Assembly: GCA_027343965.1 (NCBI GenBank)
Contig: DAHWJX010000012.1
Span: 1 to 15,691 of the forward strand
DNA length: 15,691 nt
Direction: 5' to 3'
Source of the DNA: JAKACU01 sp021821185
Lineage (GTDB): Bacteria; Bacillota; Bacilli; Alicyclobacillales; SLC66
Below, in pieces: positions 1-7,575 of this stretch. How positions within the stretch are numbered: the first letter of the stretch is position 1; every line of letters begins with the position of its first letter. The notes beneath the pieces are model-generated. The model searched no databases and was not told the origin of the DNA. It saw only the letters and a list, made by a program, of their open reading frames with translations. Position numbers and translations under genes: made by a program.

Positions 1-673
1 CATTCGCAAAGGCTCGTTTGACTTTTCAAAAGAACATATTCTCGAGGCCGTCGATGGCAGTCTCAAAAGACTGAAGACAGACTATCTAGACGTCTTGTTG
101 CTACACCGTCCTGATGCCCTTGTCGAACCAGAAGAAGTTGCGGAAGCTTTTGATACCCTAGCAAGTGCAGGTAAAGTGCGCCATTTTGGTGTCTCAAACC
201 AAAAACCCATGCAGATTGAACTGTTAAAGAAATTCGTCAAACAACCCATCGTTGCCAATCAATTGCAATTGAGCATCACGAACGCCACGATGATCTCAAA
301 TGGTATCAACGTTAATATGGAAAACACAGCTGCTGTAGATCGCGATGGCAGTATACTTGATTATTGCCGACTTCACGACATTACGATTCAACCATGGTCT
401 CCATTTCAGTATGGCTTCTTTGAAGGCGTATTCCTCGATAATGACAAATTTCCTGAGCTCAATGCTAAAATCAATGAAATCGCTGCTAAGTATGAAGTGA
501 GTAACACCACGATTGCGATTGCGTGGCTCTTGCGTCATCCGGCTCATATGCAACCGATCACCGGCACGATGAACATAACGCGCATACTTGATTGTTGCAA
601 GGCGGGCGATGTTACCTTGACACGCGAAGAGTGGTACGAAATCTACCGCGTAGCAGGCAACATTCTTCCTTAA
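1..673 (+). CDS. Aldo/keto reductase, YdhF-like, 5' end cut off by the window edge
   Basis: NAD(P)H-dependent oxidoreductase of the aldo/keto reductase (AKR) superfamily, probably cytosolic; substrate unknown. The reading frame is open from base 2 to the TAA at 671-673, so the first residues seen are internal and the true start lies left of the window. The visible part begins just after the region expected to hold the catalytic Asp, Tyr and Lys. It then shows SLKRLKTDYLDVLLLHRPD, which contains the tetrad His, the strand motif GKVRHFGVSN, and the C-terminal cofactor-loop pattern AIAWLLRHP...PITGTMN...I. The order and spacing resemble E. coli YdhF, including the WSPFQYG segment and the end TREEWYEIYRVAGNILP. 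It converges on the transporter gene and shares its terminator hairpin. The AKR assignment is secure; the YdhF-like subgroup is a recognition from memory. Confidence 0.88.
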   Translation, partial: IRKGSFDFSKEHILEAVDGSLKRLKTDYLDVLLLHRPDALVEPEEVAEAFDTLASAGKVRHFGVSNQKPMQIELLKKFVKQPIVANQLQLSITNATMISNGINVNMENTAAVDRDGSILDYCRLHDITIQPWSPFQYGFFEGVFLDNDKFPELNAKINEIAAKYEVSNTTIAIAWLLRHPAHMQPITGTMNITRILDCCKAGDVTLTREEWYEIYRVAGNILP

Positions 674-682
674 GCAAGAAAT

Positions 683-718
683 AGAGCCAACTCAAGTCAA
701 TCCACCTGAGTTGGCTCT
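683..718. terminator. Shared hairpin terminator between convergent genes
   Basis: A perfect 12-bp inverted repeat, AGAGCCAACTCA (683-694) and TGAGTTGGCTCT (707-718), with a 12-nt loop, starts 10 bp after the reductase stop (671-673) and ends 6 bp before the transporter stop. Neither strand has a long T run; the minus strand continues ATTTCTTGCTT, which is modestly T-rich. It probably works in both directions. Confidence 0.72.
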
Positions 719-723
719 CGTAT

Positions 724-1632
724 CTACAGTGCGTTAGCGTTTTGTGAACGAGACCTCTCGCCAAATACAATACCAGCCAAAATGAGAACAACACCAATCC
801 ATGTTGATACGGACACGGATTCATGGAGAATCCATACCGCCAAAACAATGGCAACAGGCAATTCGATACTTCCTAAGATGGCCGCGGCGCCACCGCCAAT
901 TCGCGGAATACCGATACTAAACAGCAACGTTGGTACTGCCTGACTTAACAAACCGATCGCAATCCCATAGCCCCACATGTGTCCCATCGAAACGAACACC
1001 GCTGTCGAAGGGTGCTCAAACACGGTCACTAAAATAGTTGATACCGTGGTGATTAAAGCAGTCCGAAAGAGCGGCGATGTAGCTGTGTTAACCATACCAT
1101 TCACATAGAGAAAGAGTGCATACGACAACCCGCTTAACAAACCAAACGCAATGCCTAACCAAGTAATATGTTGGTGAATTGTACCTGTGATGCCTACGGC
1201 CAAGAGAGTACCCACGACAATCGTGATGATAGAAATCATCTGTAACCTTGTTGGTTTTTGTCGCGTTATGGCAAAATCGATAACGAATGTCATCCAAGAA
1301 AACTGAAATAACAAGATCATAGCCAACCATGCTGGCAGCATATAGAGTGAAATATAGTAAAAAACGGCTGTTCCAGCAGCGAAAACTCCTAATAAAACAA
1401 CATGAATCCAGTCTTTACGGGAGATCGTTGACAGGTGATGCCTTGCAAACAAAAGGATCATCATCCACAAAATCAAGACCGCAAAATAAAATTGGCCTAA
1501 CGTTACAGCATTTGCTGCAAAGCCATGACCATATGCTATTTTTACGATCGCTGATACGCATCCATAACTGGCTCCCCCTAAGAGCACAAGTAACGCATAA
1601 AACCCTTGATGGGTCGTCGTTTGATTCTTCAT
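724..1632 (-). CDS. EamA-domain (DMT superfamily) transporter
   Basis: Integral membrane protein of 302 aa with about ten hydrophobic segments in two homologous EamA halves (roughly residues 12-145 and 155-290), the usual length and layout of drug/metabolite transporters. The first half opens with a helix containing GGASYGCVSAIVK. The second half ends with the typical stretch GSIELPVAIVLAVWILHE followed by a last helix and a short polar tail. Such proteins move small metabolites across the cytoplasmic membrane; the substrate cannot be read from sequence. The ATG at 1630-1632 is preceded by a strong GGAGG 7 nt upstream. The gene lies directly after the cold-shock gene's terminator on the same strand. 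I see no convincing promoter in the 80-bp gap, so expression may depend on terminator read-through or a weak promoter. Confidence 0.9.
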   Translation of the reverse strand: MKNQTTTHQGFYALLVLLGGASYGCVSAIVKIAYGHGFAANAVTLGQFYFAVLILWMMILLFARHHLSTISRKDWIHVVLLGVFAAGTAVFYYISLYMLPAWLAMILLFQFSWMTFVIDFAITRQKPTRLQMISIITIVVGTLLAVGITGTIHQHITWLGIAFGLLSGLSYALFLYVNGMVNTATSPLFRTALITTVSTILVTVFEHPSTAVFVSMGHMWGYGIAIGLLSQAVPTLLFSIGIPRIGGGAAAILGSIELPVAIVLAVWILHESVSVSTWIGVVLILAGIVFGERSRSQNANAL

Positions 1633-1652
1633 ACCTTACCTCCGTTAAATAC

Positions 1653-1705
1653 AAAAAAGGGACTGCACTTCAAGGTATCCTACGATGCCCTAAAGTTGCA
1701 ATCCC
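1653..1705 (-). terminator. Intrinsic terminator of the cold-shock gene
   Basis: Read on the minus strand, GGGATTGCAACTT pairs imperfectly with AAGTGCAGTCCC. An inner GGCATC/GATACC stem (one G-U pair) follows around a GTAG loop, and TTTTTT (1658-1653) comes directly after the last C. The hairpin plus U-run fits a rho-independent terminator and begins 15 bp after the stop codon. Confidence 0.85.
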
Positions 1706-1720
1706 ACTGTTTGTTAAAAC

Positions 1721-1915
1721 TTACGCAACGTTTGCTGCTTGTGGACCTTTAGGGCCCTGAACGATATCAAATGTTACGCGTTGGCCTTCTTCGAGGGACT
1801 TGTAGCCATCTCCTTGAATAGCGCTGAAATGCACGAATACATCTTCTCCGCCTTCAACTTCGATGAAACCAAAACCCTTTTCAGAGTTAAACCATTTTAC
1901 GATACCTTGACTCAA
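1721..1915 (-). CDS. CspA/CspB-family cold-shock protein
   Basis: Small cytosolic single-stranded nucleic-acid-binding protein (64 aa) of the cold-shock domain family, which acts as an RNA chaperone. It carries both RNA-binding motifs, RNP1 KGFGFI (about residues 13-18) and RNP2 VFVHF (about 26-30). The ends GIVKWFNSEKGFGFI and GPQAANV are almost identical to Bacillus CspB, and the length is normal. The start is a TTG (1913-1915), chosen because AGGAGG lies 7 nt upstream and the protein start aligns with the family; no ATG or GTG fits. The gene is a single unit with its own promoter (2062-2090), a leader of about 140 nt and a terminator (1653-1705). The long leader suggests control by RNA structure, as in other csp genes. 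Which paralogue it is cannot be told from one locus. Confidence 0.96.
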   Translation of the reverse strand: MSQGIVKWFNSEKGFGFIEVEGGEDVFVHFSAIQGDGYKSLEEGQRVTFDIVQGPKGPQAANVA

Positions 1916-2055
1916 ACTAATTCCTCCTGGTGCTACCTGAGCACGTCATTTGTTCATTGTTTGCGGAAACTAATAAAGCCATTCTACTCTGCACCAACAA
2001 TGAGGCGCAAAAAGAACGGCTCAACGTATTTACACACAGATGATTAATCCTGAAC
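1916..2055 (-). promoter_or_regulatory. Long 5' leader of the cold-shock gene
   Basis: About 140 nt separate the predicted transcription start (near 2055) from the TTG start. A 5-bp hairpin, GTGCT (1944-1940 on the minus strand) with AGCAC (1934-1930), sits immediately before the AGGAGG at 1927-1922. Long structured leaders that change fold with temperature are established for cspA-type genes. Here only the length and the RBS-proximal hairpin are seen; a thermosensor role is inferred. Confidence 0.5.
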
Positions 2056-2061
2056 ATCCTT

Positions 2062-2090
2062 ATCATATAGCATTTGTTTCGGATTGTCAA
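2062..2090 (-). promoter_or_regulatory. Sigma-A promoter of the cold-shock gene
   Basis: On the minus strand, a consensus -35 TTGACA (2090-2085), a 17-bp spacer and a -10 TATGAT (2067-2062) lie just after the stop codon of the upstream reductase. Predicted start is near 2055. This is the best housekeeping promoter in the window. Confidence 0.85.
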
Positions 2091-2097
2091 CGAGGAT

Positions 2098-3015
2098 TTA
2101 TGCCCAGTTTTGCGGGTGGTCCGCACTCACTACATGTGCTGCCTGAGCATTCAAGGATACTTGCTCAGTGTTTTTACAACCAGGAATTACTGCGGTAACT
2201 GCTGGTTGCTGTAGACACCATGCAAGCGCCCATGTGGCCATATCGACATCTTGAGGTACTTCTGTTTGCCGAATCTGCGCAACCATTTCGAGTTTTCTTC
2301 TGGTATCTTCCGCATTGTGTCGATTGCGAACATCCGTTTTGGCAAAAACTGCACCAGGTTTGTATTTGCCGCTTAGATAGCCACTAGCTAACGGGACGCG
2401 AGCAAGCACGCCCAAATCCTGTTCGATGCACGCTTTAAATACGCGCTCTTCAGGCTTGCGATCCAACCGATTATATACTACTTGAATAGCTTGTACACCT
2501 ACACGGCTCGACGCTTCTGTTTGATGGAGATTATCATTGCTACCAATCGACGTACCGAGATGTCGAATTTTCCCCGCCTGCACTTGCTTATCAAGCAACG
2601 TCCAAAGATCGTCTTGATCAAACGCTTCATCCGATCCAGAATGGAACTGATAAAGATCAATATAATCCGTATGCAGTGCTTTTAAAGAAGCATCAAGTTG
2701 TTGTAATACATCGTTGGGGGTCCAAAGTTGCAGCCGCTCAAAACGTCCGTTAAATGCATGGCCAAATTTTGTAGCCAGAACCCAATCTTCACGATTTCGA
2801 CGAGACAGATAATGGCCTATGAAAGCTTCTGACAAATGATCTCCATAACATTCGGCCGTATCAATCAAATTGATACCCTCTTCATGTGCACGATCGAGAA
2901 TCGCATCAGCCTCGGCCTGTGAGAAATCCTGTCCCCATTCACCTCCAAACTGCCAAGTTCCAATACCAATGACCGAAACTTTCAAGTTCGTTTTCCCTAA
3001 TTTACGATATTTCAA
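2098..3015 (-). CDS. Aldo/keto reductase with complete catalytic tetrad
   Basis: NAD(P)H-dependent aldo/keto reductase, about 305 aa, probably cytosolic; substrate unknown. The full tetrad is present. Numbered from an upstream ATG at 3030 it is Asp57 and Tyr62 (IDTAECYG), Lys88 (LATKFG) and His130 (LYQFHSG). Later come the GKIRHLGTSI strand, the PLASGYLSGKY loop and the cofactor-binding tail TAVIPGCKNTEQV. I place the start at the TTG 3013-3015, which gives MKYRKLGKTNLKVS, the usual family beginning, with GGAGG 8 nt upstream. The in-frame ATG at 3028-3030 would add five residues but has no Shine-Dalgarno and itself overlaps the GGAGG. The start lies inside the end of the upstream reductase (14-bp overlap), so the two are probably translationally coupled. 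No terminator is visible before the cold-shock promoter downstream. Confidence 0.9.
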   Translation of the reverse strand: MKYRKLGKTNLKVSVIGIGTWQFGGEWGQDFSQAEADAILDRAHEEGINLIDTAECYGDHLSEAFIGHYLSRRNREDWVLATKFGHAFNGRFERLQLWTPNDVLQQLDASLKALHTDYIDLYQFHSGSDEAFDQDDLWTLLDKQVQAGKIRHLGTSIGSNDNLHQTEASSRVGVQAIQVVYNRLDRKPEERVFKACIEQDLGVLARVPLASGYLSGKYKPGAVFAKTDVRNRHNAEDTRRKLEMVAQIRQTEVPQDVDMATWALAWCLQQPAVTAVIPGCKNTEQVSLNAQAAHVVSADHPQNWA

Positions 3016-4021
3016 GATGATCGCCTCCATGTCGCTCGCTGTCTAAATGCGTCATTTGTGCCACGGGATATCTTTCTCCAGCAACCGCATTTGGAGGAAC
3101 AGCCTTTTCTATACGCCGTATATCCTCTTTCGACAACTTACTCGTGAGTGCTTCAAGAGCATCGTTGAGATGATCTCTACGTCTTGCCCCAATGAGTGGG
3201 ATGATATCATCACCACGAGACAATACCCAGGCAATACTTAATTGCGAAACGGAAAGGCCTTTTTCACGAGCAATCACACGTAAAGCATCGACCAATTTAA
3301 GATTGTTATTCAAGTTCTCATTTTGAAACCGGGGAATACCACTTCGTATATCCCCTTGCAAAATTTGATCTTTCTTAAAATTGCCACCTAATAATCCACG
3401 AGATAGTACGCCATAAGCCGTAATACTGACGCCAAGCTCCCTTGCAGTAGGCAGGATTTGCGCTTCTATGTTACGGGACATTAGAGAATATTCGATTTGT
3501 ACATCCGTGATTGGGTGCACTTTACTGGCACGACGAAGTGTGTCAGCCGCAACTTCGGATAAACCAATATACCTCACATAGCCAGCTTGAATCATATCTG
3601 CAATCGCTCCAACGGTTTCTTCAATAGGAACAGCTGGATCCACACGTGCTGGTCGATAGATATCGATATAATCCGTACCGAGTCGATTGAGCGTGTATGC
3701 TAGAAAATTTTTCACCGCTTCAGGACTGCAATCATATCCGGAAAATGGCCCAGCAGGTGTTCGTAAAGCACCAAACTTCACACTTAAACAGACATTTTTG
3801 CGATTTCGTCCTTGCAGGGCTTCGTGAATCAGTAGTTCATTGTGCCCCATTCCGTAAAAATCCCCCGTGTCAAGAAGTGTAACACCAGCTTCCAGCGCAG
3901 CATGAATGGTTGCTATACTTTCTTTTCGATCAGATTGTCCGTACATGCCTGACATTCCCATACAGCCCAAACCAAGGTGTGAAACCATCGGACCTGACTT
4001 ACCAAGTTTTTGCGTCTTCAT
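3002..4021 (-). CDS. Aldo/keto reductase lacking the usual catalytic histidine
   Basis: Aldo/keto reductase of 339 aa, first of an overlapping reductase pair. Asp51 and Tyr56 (LLDTGDFYG) and Lys82 (LSVKFG) of the tetrad are present. The segment that normally reads YQxHRxD is YRPARVD (residues 122-128), so the position of the catalytic His is Ala125. The rest is typical: the GYVRYIGLSE strand, the GVLSRGLLGG loop and the IPLIGARRRDHL cofactor tail. From memory, a YxPARxD subgroup of AKRs exists in other bacteria, so this is probably a natural variant rather than decay; its effect on activity is unknown. The ATG at 4019-4021 has GGAGG 5 nt upstream. It follows the ThyX-like gene by 88 bp on the same strand, a gap with no clear promoter or terminator. 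Confidence 0.9.
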   Translation of the reverse strand: MKTQKLGKSGPMVSHLGLGCMGMSGMYGQSDRKESIATIHAALEAGVTLLDTGDFYGMGHNELLIHEALQGRNRKNVCLSVKFGALRTPAGPFSGYDCSPEAVKNFLAYTLNRLGTDYIDIYRPARVDPAVPIEETVGAIADMIQAGYVRYIGLSEVAADTLRRASKVHPITDVQIEYSLMSRNIEAQILPTARELGVSITAYGVLSRGLLGGNFKKDQILQGDIRSGIPRFQNENLNNNLKLVDALRVIAREKGLSVSQLSIAWVLSRGDDIIPLIGARRRDHLNDALEALTSKLSKEDIRRIEKAVPPNAVAGERYPVAQMTHLDSERHGGDHLEIS

Positions 4022-4109
4022 AGTGTCCTCCGATTATGTAATGGACGTGCTCAGCGACACAATTCAAGCCGACTCCCTCTGATCTTAACTGCTACTCGTA
4101 ACCCGTACG

Positions 4110-5552
4110 TCAACGCTGAAACGGATTAAACACTTCACGCGGATTGGTCACACGAATATGTCGTGCAAAGTAGGGATACACTTCAGCGATCCGTTCATAC
4201 ATTTGGTAAGCAATTTCCCGGTAACTAAAATGCCCCGCTGAACCTGTTCGCAGTTCAACGATGTACGCAGCTTCTGCAAGATCCATCTGATGTAGAGAGC
4301 GGCACACGGTCCCGAGCGGCAAGAGATACTCCAATTCATCACTGAAGATAGTCTGTAAACTCTTCAATTGTGCAAAATGAGTATCCATATCATCTCTATA
4401 CACGCGCTCAAGAGGCGTATTACAAATCGGATCAGGCATGATGTAGTCAAGTTCTATACTCGGCTTTTGCAGAATTTTCGTGACCTTACGATGCCGATTC
4501 AAGTCGCGAAACGATCCGATATCCATCGCGATATCAAAAACGAGCGGAGCCGCAGTAAGCTCTCTTAGCCAGGCATCATGATTTCCTCGATGCAAAAAGG
4601 CAATACGTAGGATATCTTCCTTTTGCGCTTGCGCCAAATCCATCACCACAGCGCGAATTTGTCGATACGATAAGTGAGACACGCTATAAAGCAGCACCGT
4701 GCATGCGTGCGTCAGTGGATCGCCTTGTTCAACAAATAATTGCACGCCATAGGACGTCTCTGGTGAAATCCCTTCAAGAAACGACTTTGCAATCTGTTGC
4801 AAGTCCTTTCGGGTCTCTTGTAAAAACGGACTCGCTTCGGTGTACTTAGCAAGCGTTGGAAGAAGCGGCCCCGGGTTGAGGCTAAGGTTATCCTTCATCA
4901 CCGAAAATAAGACAGGGTCATTCTGCACTACGGCACTGCGCATATCCGTTGCGATATCGCGAATTTCCGCAAGATCATGGCTCATGAGCCGACTGATTTG
5001 CTTCTCCAAGGTTCGAGCACTTGTAATCTGACCGAGACTTGTCAATGTCCCCAATGGTAGCCAGTACCTTGCCACATCAAAAGAACGTGCCTTCATTGTT
5101 CGAATATACGTACTTTGGGCCATCGTATCCGGCTTAGGATACTGTTGCTGCAATAACTGCAACGTGTGTTCGGTAAAATCCGCATACCGCAAAAATAATT
5201 GTTCCATAAGAGCATGGTATGCATCCGGCGCATTGGCGGGGGTATAATACATGTCCTTAGTAAAGCTTTGGTAACGAGTCGAACGTTCCTGACCATCCCA
5301 AAGGGGCTCATCGACGACAGTCAATGCAGCTAAAATTGAGATGTCCTCTATGGCCAAGGCCACATGTGCCAGATCAGCGATAGACCCATGCCCATATTGA
5401 AAGTAAAACGTGTTTAAAAATTGCTCCGCCCTTTGCACCGACAACTCAGCCATGCTCTGTGCAAGTGACATGCTCGATCGACTGTATTTTGCCATGCCAT
5501 AGGCTAGCACCTCGGCGCTATCCCCTGCTACCGAATACACTTTATGCGTCAT
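4110..5552 (-). CDS. Tandem ThyX-like protein (FAD-dependent thymidylate synthase family)
   Basis: A 480-aa protein built from two ThyX-like halves. Canonical ThyX is about 220-250 aa and methylates dUMP with FAD and methylene-tetrahydrofolate, using a RHRxxSxxxxSxRY motif. The N-terminal half has YGHGS (53-57), ERSTRY (89-94) and the dUMP-side pattern ARYWLPLGT...SAR...AEIRDIA (161-201). It lacks RHR at the expected place, reading DEPLWDGQ instead. The C-terminal half has NRHRKVTKI (352-360), LLPLGT (410-415) and VELRTG...HFSYREIA (432-448), but no SxRY after its RHR. The signature is thus split between the halves, perhaps joining in one composite site. Start ATG 5550-5552 has GGGAG 8 nt upstream. 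It begins 12 bp after htpG, so it is almost certainly co-transcribed. Family membership is well supported; thymidylate synthase activity is not. Confidence 0.8.
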   Translation of the reverse strand: MTHKVYSVAGDSAEVLAYGMAKYSRSSMSLAQSMAELSVQRAEQFLNTFYFQYGHGSIADLAHVALAIEDISILAALTVVDEPLWDGQERSTRYQSFTKDMYYTPANAPDAYHALMEQLFLRYADFTEHTLQLLQQQYPKPDTMAQSTYIRTMKARSFDVARYWLPLGTLTSLGQITSARTLEKQISRLMSHDLAEIRDIATDMRSAVVQNDPVLFSVMKDNLSLNPGPLLPTLAKYTEASPFLQETRKDLQQIAKSFLEGISPETSYGVQLFVEQGDPLTHACTVLLYSVSHLSYRQIRAVVMDLAQAQKEDILRIAFLHRGNHDAWLRELTAAPLVFDIAMDIGSFRDLNRHRKVTKILQKPSIELDYIMPDPICNTPLERVYRDDMDTHFAQLKSLQTIFSDELEYLLPLGTVCRSLHQMDLAEAAYIVELRTGSAGHFSYREIAYQMYERIAEVYPYFARHIRVTNPREVFNPFQR

Positions 5553-5564
5553 GGGTTAACTCCC

Positions 5565-7445
5565 TTACACCATTATTTTACAAATGTCATTTGTAAAATC
5601 AACGGGATCCTGGATCGGCAATCCTTCGATCAGCAAAGCTTGATTGTACAGCAAATTCGTATAAAGACTCAGTTTTTGCCGATCTAGTTCAAAAGCCGTC
5701 TTTAATGAACTAAACACATCATGATGAATATTGATTTCTAACACCTTTTCTGCCTTAACGTTTTGACTGTTCGGCATAGCCTTTAGTACCTTTTCCATTT
5801 CAATAGTCAGATCGCCATCGGCTGTCAAGCATACCGGGTGATTCTTCAGTCGCTTAGAAATGCGAACGTCTTTTACCTTATCACCAAGAATACTCTTCAT
5901 CTCATCGAACATCGCTTGGCTATCTTGTGCTTCTTTTTCCGTTTGCTCGTGATTTTCGTCTGCATCAATACCTAAATCACCGCTAGAGACTGACTTAAAT
6001 TCCTTTTCTTTGTACGTCATCAGCATTTTGATGGCAAACTCATCGACATCTTCAATGAAGTACAAAATCTCATATCCTTTATCAAGCACAAGCTCAGTTT
6101 GCGGTAACTTTTCGATCCGATCGTACGTATCGCCTGCTGCGTAATAAATATATTTTTGATCTTCGGGCATGCGCGAAACGTATTCATCCAGGGTGACCAA
6201 TTTCTTTTCCTTCGAAGAATAAAACATCAAGAGATCCTGCAAGACATCTTTATTACTGCCATAATCACTGTAAACTCCATACTTCAGTTGCGTACCAAAT
6301 GATTGATAAAACGTCTCGAATTTCTCTCGCTCATCTTTTAGCATGCGTTGCAACTGACTTGTGATCTTACTCTTTATATTTTTCGCGATTAATGCCAATT
6401 GCTTGTCTTGTTGCAATATCTCTCTGGATATATTCAAAGACAAATCTTCCGAATCGACCATGCCTTTGACGAAACTATAATAATCCGGAAGAAGATCTGG
6501 AGATTTACTCATGATCAGCACTCCGTTTGAATACAGTTCCAATCCCTTTTCATATTCCTTAGTGTAGTAATCAAAGGGAGTATGCTCAGGGATATACAGG
6601 ATGGCGTTATAACGTACAGCACCATCTACGCTGATATGGATATGTTGCAAAGGCTTATCAAAGCCGTAATGTTTCTCCATGTAAAAATTTTGATAATCTT
6701 CATCCGTCAGTTCATTTTTGTTCTTTCTCCAGATTGGTACCATGCTATTGACTGTCTGTTCCTCTTGATACTCCTCAAACTCACCTTCACTGCCGTCTTT
6801 TGGACGTCGATCGGTCACATCCATTTTGATCGGATAACGAATAAAATCAGAATATTTTTTGATAATCGATCGTAAGCGATACTCATCCAAATACTCATCA
6901 AAGTTCTCGTCTTCGGTACTCTCTTTAATTTTCAAAACGATTTCGGTGCCAACCGTATCCTTTTGATCAGGAACAATCGTATAGCCATCCGTACCGGAAG
7001 ATTGCCACTTAAATGCTGTATCACTTCCCAAAGCTCTGCTCGTCACAGTGACTTCGTCTGCGACCATAAATGCCGAATAAAAACCCACACCAAACTGCCC
7101 AATGATGTCATGACCATCTTTCGCGTCATTATCACGCTTAAATGTTAAAGATCCACTTTGTGCAATGACTCCGAGGTTATTTTCCAGTTCCTCTTTGGAC
7201 ATGCCAATGCCAGTATCTGACACCACCAGCGTACGAGATTCCTTGTCAGCAACCACTTTTATGTAATAATTGTCTTGGTCAAAAACTAACGTAGTATCCG
7301 TCAGTGCCTTGTAGTAAATTTTGTCAATGGCATCGCTCGCATTGGAAATCAGTTCCCTCAAAAAAATTTCACGATGAGAATAAATCGAATGAATCATCAT
7401 TTCTAATAATCGTTTGGATTCCGCTTTAAAAGGTGTTTTTTCCAC
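5565..7445 (-). CDS. htpG: Molecular chaperone HtpG (bacterial Hsp90)
   Basis: ATP-dependent cytosolic Hsp90 chaperone; a dimer that helps fold and protect client proteins during stress. The GHKL ATPase fold is complete: RELISNASDAIDK with Glu31 and Asn35, DTGIGM with Asp77, and GQFGVGF near 116-122. The middle domain carries VDSEDLSLNISRE with its catalytic-loop arginine, and the C-terminal dimerisation domain follows. The protein is very close to Bacillus HtpG along its whole length. I choose the GTG at 7443-7445: AGAGGAG lies 8 nt before it, and the resulting MEKTPFKAESKRLLE and 626 aa match the family. An in-frame TTG at 7461-7463 would add six residues and would itself overlap the Shine-Dalgarno. 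The gene is preceded by a CIRCE operator and a sigma-A-like promoter, and followed 12 bp later by the ThyX-like gene. Confidence 0.98.
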   Translation of the reverse strand: MEKTPFKAESKRLLEMMIHSIYSHREIFLRELISNASDAIDKIYYKALTDTTLVFDQDNYYIKVVADKESRTLVVSDTGIGMSKEELENNLGVIAQSGSLTFKRDNDAKDGHDIIGQFGVGFYSAFMVADEVTVTSRALGSDTAFKWQSSGTDGYTIVPDQKDTVGTEIVLKIKESTEDENFDEYLDEYRLRSIIKKYSDFIRYPIKMDVTDRRPKDGSEGEFEEYQEEQTVNSMVPIWRKNKNELTDEDYQNFYMEKHYGFDKPLQHIHISVDGAVRYNAILYIPEHTPFDYYTKEYEKGLELYSNGVLIMSKSPDLLPDYYSFVKGMVDSEDLSLNISREILQQDKQLALIAKNIKSKITSQLQRMLKDEREKFETFYQSFGTQLKYGVYSDYGSNKDVLQDLLMFYSSKEKKLVTLDEYVSRMPEDQKYIYYAAGDTYDRIEKLPQTELVLDKGYEILYFIEDVDEFAIKMLMTYKEKEFKSVSSGDLGIDADENHEQTEKEAQDSQAMFDEMKSILGDKVKDVRISKRLKNHPVCLTADGDLTIEMEKVLKAMPNSQNVKAEKVLEINIHHDVFSSLKTAFELDRQKLSLYTNLLYNQALLIEGLPIQDPVDFTNDICKIMV

Positions 7446-7484
7446 AGTAACGACTCCTCTCAACCTGTCTCACAGCGTAAATTG

Positions 7485-7511
7485 TTAGCACTCATTAATA
7501 CAGAGTGCTAA
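7485..7511. promoter_or_regulatory. CIRCE operator (HrcA binding site) of htpG
   Basis: A perfect match to the CIRCE consensus: TTAGCACTC (7485-7493), 9 bp, GAGTGCTAA (7503-7511). It overlaps or closely follows the predicted transcription start of htpG, the usual place for HrcA repression that is relieved by heat. Confidence 0.96.
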
Positions 7512-7519
7512 TACTGTTT

Positions 7520-7547
7520 ATTTTACATATCTTTTTGTTTTCGTCAA
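7520..7547 (-). promoter_or_regulatory. Sigma-A-like promoter of htpG
   Basis: On the minus strand, -35 TTGACG (7547-7542), a 16-bp A-rich spacer and -10 TAAAAT (7525-7520). The start would fall near 7512, at the edge of the CIRCE, so bound HrcA would block it. Confidence 0.7.
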
Positions 7548-7575
7548 TTTCATGTCTTCGTAACTCGGCACGTTG

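Noticed and set aside
1329..1760. A 143-codon open frame on the plus strand
   Set aside because: It runs antisense across the EamA transporter, the cold-shock terminator and the end of the cold-shock gene; no family resemblance and no ribosome binding site.
4045..4056. A shared 10-mer (ACGTGCTCAG) between the gap before the reductases and the cold-shock leader
   Set aside because: The copies are on opposite strands and the match does not extend; probably chance.
4022..4109. Possible promoter for the reductase pair in the 88-bp gap
   Set aside because: TTGAAT and TACATA elements exist but are 21 bp apart, too far for a normal sigma-A promoter.
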